A program made the position numbers and the translations under genes. From Anoplopoma fimbria (taxonomy: Eukaryota > Chordata > Actinopteri > Perciformes > Anoplopomatidae): 64,000 nucleotides of DNA. The stretch lies in the NCBI RefSeq assembly GCF_027596085.1, contig NC_072462.1:17372921-17436920 (forward strand), in the 5' to 3' direction. A model generated the notes under the pieces. That model was not told where the DNA came from, made no database searches, and saw nothing but the letters and a program-made list of their open reading frames with translations. Of this stretch, positions 37,372 through 49,873 are shown in pieces (the stretch's first letter is position 1; the number at the start of each line of letters is the position of its first letter).

Positions 37372-37980
37372 TGAGAGACGGAGTGGGAGAAAGGAAGGAA
37401 CAGGAGGAGGGACAGAGAGAGAAGAGGAAAGGCTGGATTTAAGCGGATGTACGGTGGGAGAGAGGGAGAAAAAAGCGCAGGGAAGGTTAGAAAGATGAGA
37501 ACAAGAGAGGGAAAGGCAAGAAATGAACAGAAAGAGGGAGATGGAAAAGGTGTATGTGGTGAAGAGAGGGAGTTAAGTGGAATATGATGTGTTAGTGTGG
37601 GAGGTGGAGGGTGAGAGATTAGAAAGATAGAAATCAGGACAACATAAAGGAGAGAGAGATGGTGAAAAGGGTTGAACGACAGGGTGTGGTTGATTCAGAT
37701 AAGAATAATAGAGCCACAAGGAAGGACGTGCAAAGCAGAAGAAAGGGGGTGAGGGAGGAAAAGTGGAGAAATAGTGGAGAATATAAACCACAAGGGAGAG
37801 TAGCAGAATGAAGCGGGAAACATGGGTGAATGGAGAAAGGTGGCGACAGGAAGGAAGGAAGAAAGGAAGGAAGGAAGGAAGGAAGGAAGGAAGGAAGGGG
37901 AGGCGGGGGGATGAAAGAACAAAGTAGAGGATGTGAAAGGAAAAAGAGGGTAAGAATAGAAAGAAGGGATGAAGTAAAGA
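37372..37980 (+). repeat. Long purine-rich (GA) strand with AAGG microsatellite
   Basis: For about 600 bp the plus strand is overwhelmingly A and G. It includes an AAGG/GGAA tandem run at 37849-37897. The mirror-like GGAAGGAAGG core is a classical triplex/H-DNA type sequence. In the strbp sense the strand is pyrimidine-rich. Confidence 0.85.
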
Positions 37981-38689
37981 GAACCCCGAGGAGCCATGAC
38001 TGAAATTATTCATTTCAACTGTCATTTTACCACTTCATAACAAACTGTTTTATATTAATATTAAAACAAACTTTACAGAGCCACAGGAACAGGACTAAGC
38101 ATTAATAATTAACCATTAATTATCATTAATTCCCTAAACTGTATTTCCTGCACTTTTAAATCTCCAGTCTGTCTTGCCCAAGGCTTCTTCCATTACAACC
38201 AGAGATCAAAATATAATTTAAGAGGAAGGTTTAGAAGGTCTAAGGTCTAGTTACAAGAGGAACTTAAATAAAACTAATCAAATACCACAAAAACGTCTTT
38301 GGATGGTTGGAAGATGCATATTTGAAATGATCGGGTTAGAATGACATATGAAGCATACAAACACCTCATAGAAACCTACAAGGTCACACACACATATGTG
38401 TGACGACACCCTTCAGTAGCTGAGGACAGCTCACTCGGTCTATCAGCACAACGCAGTCTATTCAAGCTCCAGGTTCTTATGAAATGACTCTGCTTCCTCA
38501 CTTCATCTTCCATCTTTTTCAATATTTTTTCTCATTCAGCCTCTTTTGTGTGTGAGAGTTAAATGTACAAAGGATCAACTGCAACAGTCATGGTCACTAA
38601 CGAGCAATAAAGAAAGAGAGAAAGTAAAAAAAACAGAGAAAAGATCCTTAACTCTGTCCCTGGGTAAAATGTTTCTCAGCAATCAGGTC

Positions 38690-39021
38690 ACTCTTTTTTG
38701 GGGAGGGGTATTGTCTCGAAAAATTACAATACAAGTACCAATACCAGTATCCTTAAAGTGATACATACACCAATAGAGTACTTCATTTGATACCTTTTTT
38801 TCCACTTCATTCGACACCCATCATGTGATTGGTAGCGTTCAGCTACATCCATTTTTATCACCACTAGCGTGTTGCACAGGCAAGCTTTTGAATGTTTTTT
38901 ACAGAATCAGACGTTACATTTAATCAAAGAACTACTACAATTTTTGTTTCTAGATGTTGGGTACAAAAAGGTCAAATGCAGGTATAATTTGACTAGAGAA
39001 GTTTTGATACTTGGTACTGGG
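38690..39021. repeat. Possible transposon relic with inverted ends next to (TA)n
   Basis: AAGTACCAATACCAGTATC (38733-38751) and, near the other end, GATACTTGGTACTGG (39006-39020) are roughly inverted copies. GGTATTG/TTTGATACC motifs recur inside. It looks like an old non-autonomous element of a type common in fish. The right end abuts the (TA)n tract. Confidence 0.4.

Positions 39022-39093
<72 letters not shown>
39022..39093. repeat. (TA)n microsatellite
   Basis: About 70 bp of plain TA. Confidence 0.95.
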
Positions 39094-39094
<1 letters not shown>

Positions 39095-39436
39095 CCTACA
39101 TTATATTACCTATATATTATACCTTAAAATATATTTATTACTGATCTCCAACCCTACTTATTTTACATCCGTGCTCAATTGAACTCGAACCCAAAAGAAC
39201 CAAAACAAACATGTGACTCACAAACTGCGTCTCCTCTGCTTTCAGATTCTGGCATGCTAGTGTATCTGTAAATGTATGTGTGTGTGCATAAGATGGCATG
39301 AGACAAAGGAGGAAAATGAGAGTGAGAAAGAGATTCAGCATCAACTTTTCCCTTTGGGATTGGTCGCCATGGCTACGGTAGCATTTTCAGATGAACGTGG
39401 GACAAACATATGGAAGAGTGAGAGAGACACACACAG

Positions 39437-39440
39437 AGAC

Positions 39441-39483
<43 letters not shown>
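39437..39483. repeat. (GA)n tract
   Basis: GACA/GAGA units then clean GA. Confidence 0.9.
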
Positions 39484-39485
<2 letters not shown>

Positions 39486-40546
39486 ATGGTGGCACTAATA
39501 TATTTTTACTGCACAATTGTTTTAATGTAGATGTAATGTAATTGGTAGCTAAAACTATAAATAAAATAAAAAGGTAAAAATGGAAATGATTGCAAGGATT
39601 AATACACCTTAAATCTGACATCTGTCATTTAAACCTTCTAGATGCAGTTACAAAACACTTCTCCCATATAAACCCTAGCACTGCAGCTAGGTCACCACAA
39701 GATACTTGATCTCCAACAGAAAAAACACAAGACGTCAGGAAAAAGCTGTGACCCAATACGCACTCTATGAACTCTAATGGAAAACAGAGACCAATGAGAA
39801 CAAACAGCATCAACAGACTATAACATCTCATCTTACAACCAGACAATCAGACTCCATCTATATTTCAAAAGCTACGGAAAACTGTGACAATGGCCTGTCA
39901 TGATCTTAGATTAGTGGAGGGCACCTTTAATGAGGAGGAGGGCACAAAAGGGATTGTGTTTCCATGCTGGCAGACTAACTGCGGTATCACCTGAGGGCAA
40001 TTTGTCCCGATTCTGTAACAAACATTGAGGAAGAGTAATTGAACTTCTGCATCAAATCCAGTTTTCTGAAATGTCTCATCATCTAACCAACCGACGAGAA
40101 TTTGATAGAAGCATGGAATTATTGTTCGTCTTTTTACTGGACACCGTGTCATGTTTTATGTTACTCAGCATCATTGTTGGGGTCTGACTTACAAGCAGCC
40201 ACCAGCATTAATAAAGAAAAACTCTTTAATTAATTAATAACTCCCTTCCACTTCCTTCTGAACAGCTGATTTGAGGAACGGTCCATTGTGCCATGACTTT
40301 GAGTCTATTTAACTTTTATCAGCAGTTTGTTGATGATTTTACACCGTTTCTGAAAAGAGTAAGTGGGAAAAAGATTGTGCACAACACAGGAAACGCCTGT
40401 CTGTATTTTTCTCTGCAATAGGTTTGTCAATATTTGCATAAAGTACAGCCAATGTTACTGGTCATGAATTATTTATGGGGACTAAAGGAAAGAGACTTGT
40501 AAGGGCTGGTTCTGCTTGACAGTGTTGCCATGAACCTACCACACGT

Positions 40547-40549
<3 letters not shown>

Positions 40550-40622
<73 letters not shown>
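40550..40622. repeat. (GT)36 microsatellite
   Basis: Perfect GT tract, then GAGAGA-rich DNA about 55 bp further on. Confidence 0.96.
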
Positions 40623-40625
<3 letters not shown>

Positions 40626-41102
40626 TGTCTATATTCATGGGGATTGAGTGAGCGTCAGTGAAAGAGTGTGTGAGCAAGGGAGAGAGAGAGAGCGAGAGAG
40701 AGATAGAGCGAGTGAGAGAGAGAGAGTGTAAGGCGCTTTGCTGCGCTCACCGGCAAAGTCACTGCTTTCTCAAGGACACTGCGGCTAAGGGGCAAGAAAG
40801 ACAGAAGGGATGACACACGGGAAGAGGAAGCAGGAAGGAGACCTGGAGAAATAAAGACATTTAGCGATAGAAGGCCAAGTAAGATAAAAAAAAAAATAAG
40901 CAGAGAAAACTGAAAAACAAATGAGAGTGGAGGAAACAGCAGATGAGAAAAGTGTGACAACAAGGGGGGAGATGGAAAGAAGGGGGTGTGTGCATCTACG
41001 TGAAAGTAAAAAAAACAAAAAACACAGTAATGTATACAGTATGAGAAGTAACCAGGAAACATTGCCTGGCTTATTAACTTGAATTTGTTACAAAAATACA
41101 AA

Positions 41103-41215
41103 TAGGGCTAAAGCTACAAAAGAGTGTCAGTATCAATAAATATATTGATTATTCTTTTTAGTTTAATCAATTAATAATTTGGTTTAAAACTTTATGCCAG
41201 TCACAGCTTCAATTA
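41103..41215. repeat. Interspersed repeat relic, 'GATTATTTTCTC' family, copy 3
   Basis: TAGGGCTAAAGCTACA, TATTGATTATTCTTTTTAG and TTAATCAATTAATAATTTGG resemble the left end of the family seen at 27312; short and diverged. Confidence 0.45.
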
Positions 41216-43329
41216 ATAAAATGAAGCTATTGTGTGGTATTTTAAATTGTATAGTCATAATATAATATCTTCAAATGATTGCCTTCAAGTGTTTTCTGTG
41301 ATTCATTGTCCTCTCCTTTCAGCTGCACTAATGCAAACTAAATTGCCTTGATTCCACCGGGTCACCCCAGACAACACAGAGAGCCCACTGAGGAACAGCA
41401 GACGTTGTCGTAGAAATGTTATGCACATCGAGTAGCAGGGCCCGGGAGCGGCTTTTTTTCAGCCTGGTTCAGTCTCACCAGCGATCCACTAAAACCTCTA
41501 CAGCAATCAATTATTTACACATAAACACACACACACACACACACACGCAGACCCCAAAACACTCCCACTGAGATGATAGTGGGGAAGGCCGCTGGGTAAA
41601 TTGCATAAAAGCTACTTAACATGCATAAGTAGGCATTTTACCAAAGCAGCGAGTGAACTCCGCAACCACTTGGACCACAGCTCCTGACCAGCTGTGATGC
41701 AAAAATGTGTCTACCGTAAAGGAAACCTCAGTGTTCAACTAAAATACTGAGGTCCAGACCACAAGATGAATGCGGGGCTTTTGTTTATTCAGATACACAG
41801 ATGGGAAAGGAAGAGAGTGTGCATTGATGGGTATAGACCTCATACTGTCACATAGTAGGAGGGCATGATATATATAGAGAGGGATAGAAATGTTGTGTTT
41901 ACCAAAATTAGAGTCCTAAATATGTGTTGTGTTCCAGTCAACCATCCTGCAGCAGCCCAGAAGTATACAGAGATATACAGACAGATAAATAAGTAAGATT
42001 TGTTTATTCTTTTCACTCACCTCCCTCTTTCCTCCAATCTGTTTATCTGCCAACTTCTATTTCAGTGTCTGTCAGCCAGTGTGTCTGTGTGGAGTCACGG
42101 TGTCAGAGCAGGCAGGGTTTGGTACCTGAGAAGACAAAAGTTCAAAGGTCAGTTAACATCAGTGCGACAGCACTTAAGGATCATGTTCAGCTTGACATCA
42201 GTGAAACTCTCACCAGCTGACATCACAGTTGGAGTAAAAAAAAACTGAGGTGCAACTAAGGATTTATTTGTTTCCTAAAATAACAAAATGTATCCTCATA
42301 CAACGGCTTTTAAGATATCTTACAAAAAAAACTATTTTTAATTGTTCATGCGTTGTACGAATGTGCAGCATCATAAGTGATCAGTGTGCCTGAGTAAGTC
42401 CCTGCAGTGCAGAACCTGTTTAGGCAACAAAACCACACAGATCGTGCTCTGGATTAAAATAATTTCTTACGTATTACTTTATACCACGTCACCTGCCATC
42501 AGTAAATGAAAACAACCTGAATAGTAAAGTAAGTATCATGCATTTCCTTGCACACTCACACAAACATAAGAAAAGAGAGCTGCTTCACTGCTATCCATCT
42601 AAGGCACGAAAAGGGTGAAGAGAGAGCTGAACAGACACTTAAAGATGAGAGGTTGAAATACTAAAACCTCCATTAGGCAAGTGCATATTTAATCTCTGTG
42701 CAATAAGAGTAATTATTTTGCCTTGAAGTATGATTGATTCACTTGTGTACATAGCAGACCCTTATGTTGATAGTACGTTTACCTCTTCTTCCTAAAAACA
42801 ACACCAGAAAGGCCAGTGGAGAACTAGTGAGGCTAGAGGGGACAGGGTCTAGGAAACCCAGAATAATATTTAAAAAGTTAAAGAGGAGAGTAAAAGAAGA
42901 GATTATAAGAAGAGACAGAAACTGAACTAAACTAATGGTGAAGTGTGTAATCAGTCACTGAACAGAAAATTGAGACCCTGTCCCTGCAGAGAAAGTGGGC
43001 CATCCCTTTCTCATTTGCATATGTGCCGCTACATAAATATATGCATGCAACATCAATTCCATTTCCACATTTGCTTTCCTTGCCTGAAACAAACAGCACT
43101 GTATAACAGATTTTCAGAGAATGCTGTAGTTTATTCCTGAAGGACATGTTTGACTATCCAAAGCTGGTCTAAAGCACTGCTCACCCATTCTTCTTTTAAA
43201 TGCCCAGCATGGCATGGGAAAGTTGCTTACTTTAAATTAAATGTGACATACTGTAATAAGTACCTGTGTCTACCAAACTACTTTGCATGGACTAGAAACA
43301 GACAGAAAAACAGTTAAATATTCAATTGG

Positions 43330-43850
43330 CAGGGCTCAACACTAACTTTTAAAAGTGGTTGCCAGGTTGGCAGCAGACATCAGTCTGTAGTTGTTGAAAC
43401 TGAAAATATAGCTGCCATTTTAAGTCACCTTATGTTTTGAGTAATTAAGATACTACGAAGTTATACATCAGATTAATAATTAAAATGTTTTGCAGTATGA
43501 AATTTCCTCTTTGTGTCTTGTTCAGGTTCATTGGGTTCATTGCCGTGTTAGTCAAACTTTTAACCTCATAGTCAAACAAGCTAATTTGCTTCACCGTTTC
43601 TAAAAATAGATGCCTGTGCGTACATGAGTGAACACATGTGCAGCATTTAGTCACATGCAGCATTGTCTGGTTCCGTCTTAGAAATATCACTTCTGCAAGA
43701 AATATCAAAAATGTATTTATTTTGGGGTGCACGTTTTGCTGTTTACGCTCCGTATTTTTTATATGTTAAAAAGTGGCAACCAAAGGGCGAAGGATTGGTT
43801 GCCAATTTCTCAAAATGGATGCCAATGGCAACACATTCTGTAGAGCCCTG
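43330..43850. mobile_element. Non-autonomous DNA transposon (MITE-like) with CAGGGCTC ends
   Basis: The 521 bp element begins CAGGGCTCAACAC and ends with the inverse (its complement reads CAGGGCTCTACAG): 11 of 13 terminal bases agree. ATTGG flanks it directly on both sides (43325-43329 and 43851-43855), like a target-site duplication. The inside has GTGGTTGCCAGGTTGG near one end and GGTTGCCAATTTCTC near the other. No transposase frame. CAGGG-type ends suggest a hAT-type mobiliser, although hAT usually duplicates 8 bp. Confidence 0.75.
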
Positions 43851-45805
43851 ATTGGTTTCAGCAACTTTTATTTTCAATTAAACCTCCTACCATCCTCCTA
43901 ACTACCATTCTCATCGTCATTTGAGACTTCACTGTGAAACAAAGCTACAGTGACTCTTAAGAACTGCCTGCGCTGTTAATCACTGTGGTATCATTTTTCA
44001 CATTTTACTTTCTAAACATTAGTATAATTAAGTTTTTTTTATTGTCTTCTTTCTTGTTATAGCTAAAACATCTTTAGGCACCATAAAAGGATAAACAAGC
44101 TTGTGTAATTAAATCATCTTGTTGTATTTAATTTGCCTCTATTGTAAATCAATAAGAACAATCCTGACGGCGGGACTACTGGGAAATATCAAACTATCTG
44201 CTTTACTCATTATTTATGGATGGAGTAAAGAAATGTCTGAAACAGCAATAATTCGTATCCATATAAAGTGCATTACAATGAATATATTACTATAAATAAT
44301 ACCGACACTACATAATGCTCCCTGTGTAGCGAAGTCTGACAGTGATCATCCTGACAAACCTGATACAACAAACAGACGGTGGATTCACCCTCCTACAAAT
44401 ATGAGACACAGTCCAACTGCCAAGAAGATCAAGGCAGAACAGTTCTGTGGTATTAGTGTTGTTTGGCAAAGCAGTCACACCTTAGATAATAGAACATAAC
44501 TGAGGTGGGTGTTGGTTGATGTAATGCAGTTGTCCTTCAAGACAAACTGGTTCCTATTCTATTCACAAGACTCTAACACACACACACACACACAAATAAA
44601 ACTTACAAGTACACACACACCCTTGCACACAGACAATCAATCTACCTGTTGAGCTAGAAAACCTTTGCGGTTTGAGGAGTCAGCACCATGGTAGTTAGTT
44701 TTAATAATACCTTATCGACCTCTAACAGGTGTGGTGATCAGTTTAAAAAAGAAGACTATAAAAATCCTCATATCACAGATTTGTATTTCTTCCTCCTGTG
44801 GCAGAGCACTAGAGGGAGGGGGGTTAATGGAGACGTACTGTCAGATAATGGTCTCCGGTGACTGACACGTGTTCTCAATAGAGTGCTCACGAGTAAAGGA
44901 AAATAAACCTTCAGCCGACAGCATTATCTAACTTGCCGATCCTTCACATCTCATTTGGAACCCATTACTGCTAGTGAGAAATAAGAAGCTAGGTGTCAAA
45001 CCGAGACGCAGTGGTGCAATGGAGCATAAACAAAGACGTTACTTTATGCTGCAGTAGCTGGTAAAAGAACCTGACTCAGTTCATAAAACACAACCTGACA
45101 TTGAGCTTGTTAGTGACAGATTGCCGGTGTCCCTGATTGCATTTTGAGAGAAAAGTAACTGAAAACGCACGTGTGAACATAGAGAAGTACACAACAACAA
45201 GGAAATTTACACAACTACACATGCCACGATAAACATACACATTAAGTGGTCTGTGTGGTCGTCTGTCGGTCTACTAAGATATGTGGATTCTGGTCCACAT
45301 GCTGCATGAAACCCCCCCCGGGCTTGTTGAGGATTCAGAGGCAGGGCAGAGCACTCTCTATCTACCTCCTTAAATAAAGCAAAGTACTCACCAGTTCTAT
45401 GAGTCAACCCCACATTTAAGCTGTTCATTTCCTCACGCATGAATGAGATAGGAACACTCACCAACAGCCCCTGAATTCATGGGATATATTTTAACGACAT
45501 TTCAACCTTCCCATTGTCAGAGCTTTGTGTTCTCGTGAGCGCAGGTGCCTCCACAATACCTTTCACGCCTCTGCTGAAACACTCAGAGTTCCTGATTAAA
45601 GGGGGCTGTTTAATCAGTTTGAGCCCCCACGGTGTAATGTGTGGTGATGTAGCCATTAGCCGGTAGTACTGGACTACAGGCACTAATAATAAACTTAATG
45701 AAGGGTGAACACAAAACAAGGTGGATGTTAGGATCCACACTGTAACGTCGCTGCGACTGTCAGCTCTACAATGATGGACATTTAAAGTGTACATATACAG
45801 TACAT

Positions 45806-46000
45806 TAGGGCTGCCCGCTTTTAGTGATTAGTTAATTAATCAGTCATTTTGGTTTTAGTCTACAAGGAATAATTTAGTCAATTAGTATTTTTGTATGCTT
45901 TTTGCATACCGAATGACTTATTTCCAAGAAACTAATGAACATTTCTCTGGTTTCTTTGGTTCAGAACTGGCCGAATACATTATAGATGAGAAACACAAAC
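45806..46000. repeat. Interspersed repeat relic, 'TTAGGGCTGC' end, copy 4
   Basis: ATTAGGGCTGCCC, TTAGTTAATTAATCAGTC and GGTTTCTTTGGTTCAG match the left and middle parts of a very common fish element. Confidence 0.5.
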
Positions 46001-46840
46001 ACAAAAGTAAGTCATTGAGTCTTTAAAGTCGTACCACTACAAAGTCATCAATTTCTCAGGTTCCCTGTGCTAACTCAGTACAGTGTGTTGTTTATCTGTT
46101 GTTATTTTATAATACGATAACTTGATTTACTTTTTTTGTCTTTAACCTTCACTGCATTATGTTTGGTAAAGCTCCAGGCCTTATTATTATTATAATGAAG
46201 CTAATCACAAAATGTTGCTTTTCTAGCAATCTCTTAACCAAAATCTTAAATCAGATTATTTTATTAATATTGCAGTCAGTGAAAATGTGGTCGTTGAGTT
46301 TCTTTTGCTTTGAGCCTGAGTGAGATTGACGTGTCATGGGAAGCACATTACTTGATCTCACTGTGAAACACCAGAGTGCTTTCATAAAAGTATAATAGAC
46401 CACTCCGTTTAATTCTAAATTAGTTTTGGGATTCAATTTGTGAAATAAAATTGAAAAGACAATCCTGTTTTAATATTCATACGCCCTAATAGTAATTATG
46501 ATGTGAGAGAGTATGCCTAACCTCGTTCTCAATTTGAAAATATTACATATAATCCTAATCCAGATAATCTCCGTCATAAATCACTTTCATTACAGGGATG
46601 CTCTTGCATACACGCCTCCGATTTATAATTTGTTTAAAAAGACTCAGTGCGTGGAGAGTTTGTATGCGAGTTAGAGTCTGTGCATTTCCCAGCCCAAGGT
46701 GCAAGTAACCAGACATTTAGAAAAAGTCACAGATATAAGTCATAAACAGGCCTACACCCACAATACTGCACAGAAAGATTGCAGTACATAGAGAACCACT
46801 TGCCTTAGAGGAACAAAGCCTTCCCATAAATGCACACACA

Positions 46841-46880
46841 CACAGACACAGACACAGACACAGACACAGACACAGACACA
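46841..46880. repeat. (CAGACA)n microsatellite
   Basis: About seven copies of the hexamer following a short CA run. Confidence 0.93.
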
Positions 46881-48897
46881 GTGGAGGAAGCCCTGGAATT
46901 GGTTTCTATATATACACAATATGAGGCAGGCTTGCCCAGAGATCTTCACTGACTTAGCCTTGGCTTTGGAATTCCAATCAGGAAACAACTAGAGGGTGAA
47001 AGGGTGAGATGGGTTTGCGGCTGAATGGAGTGCTGGTGCTGGTGGGAGGAAGGTATGAAGACAGAAAGACCTTGTGCGTACAATATTGATAAAAAATATG
47101 TTTGCATCTCTTCCAGAGCTGCAACGAAGAACAGAATGCAGCAGGGAAATAGGATGATATAGGGTGAGAAACGAAGATGCCGATACACACCTAATGCACG
47201 TTGAAAAAGGTTCAGAGAAGGAATGTGGGTGGCAGATGAGAAGGGAAGTGGAGACAGAGCGAGAGTCTACAGGGAACCTCCAGGTTCAACCTGTTGTTCT
47301 TCATTCGTGTGTGAGAACTCCTTTACACTCAACTCTAAAAACACTTTAAGCTTATACAGATGCAGCCACTGAAGTGTAATTTGCAGCTGACTGCATTTTT
47401 TCATTCCGAGAAGCAAGTGCTCGGATAAATCAAATAGCCTTTCCCTTGTGGAAGAAATGATCTAGTGACCAGCTAAAATGATCCTGAATGTTCATGCACG
47501 GCCATATCAGCTCTGGTAGAGCTACTCTGTTTATTCAAGCAAAGCTGGCGAGACACTGAGCCAGGGCTCTAACGCAAAAACTACCACACACTGTTCTGAA
47601 CTAAAACACACCCATTCATAAATCCATGCAGAAAATCTGCAAAGTTTACACACACACACACACATACACGCGCACACAGAAAGCGAGCTCCAGTCATTAG
47701 TTGTGATCTGACATCTACAAAGACACCTCTGTTTCAAACATCAATACAGACCCCCTCTATGTTACAGCAACTGGTGCTGGTTTGTAGGAACACTTGTTTA
47801 TCTAGGCGTGGGTCCCTAAAATCACAAATGAGTCTACATTCAGTGGCCATTTAACACTAACCCATTCTGCAGCAGAACACAAGCGCATACAAACACATAG
47901 GAGCCTGTAGACAGTGCAAAGCGCCTTTGACACCGATGCAGCGTAGAAGGCCTGATTTAGACATCTTGGATGGAACCGCGAACAAGCGCTGACACACCAG
48001 GGAAAGAAAATAGAACACCATCATGTTCTGATGTTACAGGAATAACTAATTCATGGCTGAGAGCATGCTGTGTGATACAGAGAAATATCTCTTCATTATA
48101 TTTACAAGTTTTAATGATAGCTGTTGTTTTGTATTAGTGGAAATGAAACTAATGGGAAAATAAGTACAAATAACAGAACAAAGCTCTTATCTGATATAGT
48201 TAGAAAGAACACAAGAGTGTAATAAAACTCTCAATGTCACAGACTCAATATCTAGTCAAAACGGGGAGGATATGTCTTCCTTTCAGTGTAACATTGAGCT
48301 CATATGGTCTTTTTGATGTCACAGCTACTCTGCCGCTGCTCTGTATCTCCCCACTGCATTTGATTTCATTCAATTAGCCACACAAGCAAATGCAACCAAT
48401 GAAAGCCATCCACAGTCTTTTTCCGGGTTTATGGACCATGCTGCAGTGAGTAAAGCTCACCCAGATCCATCATTTAACCGCCTGACAGCGGACGCAGCTC
48501 TCAAACAGAACATGAAATAGACGGACGTGAAGGGGAGTGAGGAAGAGGAGGTTTAACTCCTCGTGTTTCTCTCACCCACTCTTGTAGCAACACATACACA
48601 CACACACACACACACACGCACGCACGTACGCACCAAATGAGAAAGAGTGACTAAGTCTCGCCCTAGGCTTCATACAGTAGCACTTAACAAATTCAAGCCT
48701 TGCCCAATCATTTCCCTTCTCCCTGGGTTGCCATAGCTACTGCCTGCCTCCTTGTCTGTACTTTGGGAAGGTTGAGACTTTAATACTTTGTCTGTGCATG
48801 TGTGTGTGTACAGTATGTGTGTGTGGGGTTTGTGGTAACCCCACCCAACGGGGTCTTAACACTTCCTATATGCCAACCTAAGATTCACACTCCTACT

Positions 48898-49010
48898 AGA
48901 CGTCTGAGACGGGAAGCTGTCAGATAGTAGGGAGGTGAGACGCGCTAAGAGAGGCGAGAGAGTAACTGCAGTGTGGCGGATGCGATTGCTCGTGACCCAA
49001 CACGCGTCTT
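48898..49010. other. Small CpG-rich patch
   Basis: About 11 CpG in 113 bp (GACGCGC, GGCGGATGCGATTGCTCG, CACGCGTC) in otherwise CpG-poor DNA. It could be a piece of an unmethylated regulatory element or a 5' exon, but no splice or TSS evidence is visible. Confidence 0.3.
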
Positions 49011-49804
49011 CCCATTCAGTACTGACACCATGTCTAATGAGCGAAAAACCTGTCTTCTATTGTGGGACCAGAGTATGGACTCTACTCCATTTTTTAATAA
49101 CTTCTCAAATGTAGAAATGTACAATAACTTTATTTAAATAAAAACTGGTGTTTTTTTTAATCATCAGGAACTATCTGATCATAGAACAAGCAAACAAGAT
49201 AACTAAATTCACCAAAATTTGCAACCAGCTTTCAATACTTGACTATGTTGAGGTTCACAATGAGGTACAAAAAGTATTGTGTTTTGATATCTACCCTTAG
49301 GTATTAGCTTCTTAAATGTAAGGATTAGTGCTTTATATGTTTATGAAAATATTTAGAATGTTGGTCGGACAAAACAAGCATTTGAAGACTTCACCTTGGG
49401 CTTGATGAGCTTTTTTTTTTTAAATCTTATTTCTAAACTTTAAAGACAATATTAAAATAATTTCGATGTAGCCCTACTCCTCATAGTATCTAATATGTAT
49501 TCTACTTTTGATGAGGACCTTATCAAAAACAGTATTAACAAAAATAAAATGTGTGATTAATCCTTTTATGTACTTTTATGTAGTGATTGGCTGTTAACCA
49601 AACAAACATCTGTTCAGGGAGATGATTGTTTTTAAGAAAAATTCAATATGACACTAAAATACAGGAACAGAGTACAGCACTGTTTGTGAAGCTCTCACAA
49701 GTCAGCGGAGTTGGTGAGAAAATGCATGCTCAAGGTGCATGTGTGTCTTCAGAAGCGTGCTTCTCAAGACACTCACCAGCTGTCACTTTGCAAGTACACC
49801 ACAC

Positions 49805-49805
<1 letters not shown>

Positions 49806-49871
<66 letters not shown>
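49806..49871. repeat. (GT)33 microsatellite
   Basis: Perfect GT tract. Confidence 0.96.

Positions 49872-49873
<2 letters not shown>

Larger units (their letters stand above)
39484..43329 (-). other. Non-coding DNA, part 4
   Basis: Contains the (GT)n at 40550-40622 followed by GA-rich sequence (40677-40725), and a repeat relic at 41103-41215. No exon recognised. Confidence 0.4.
43856..49805 (-). other. Non-coding DNA, part 5
   Basis: Contains a repeat relic (45806-46000), a (CAGACA)n run (46841-46880), short CA runs (44577-44594, 47647-47665, 48597-48625) and a small CpG cluster (48898-49010). No exon recognised. Confidence 0.4.

Noticed and set aside
37573..38025. 150-residue Ser/Pro/Phe-rich frame on the minus strand
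   Set aside because: Low-complexity product of the polypurine/polypyrimidine tract; no domain.
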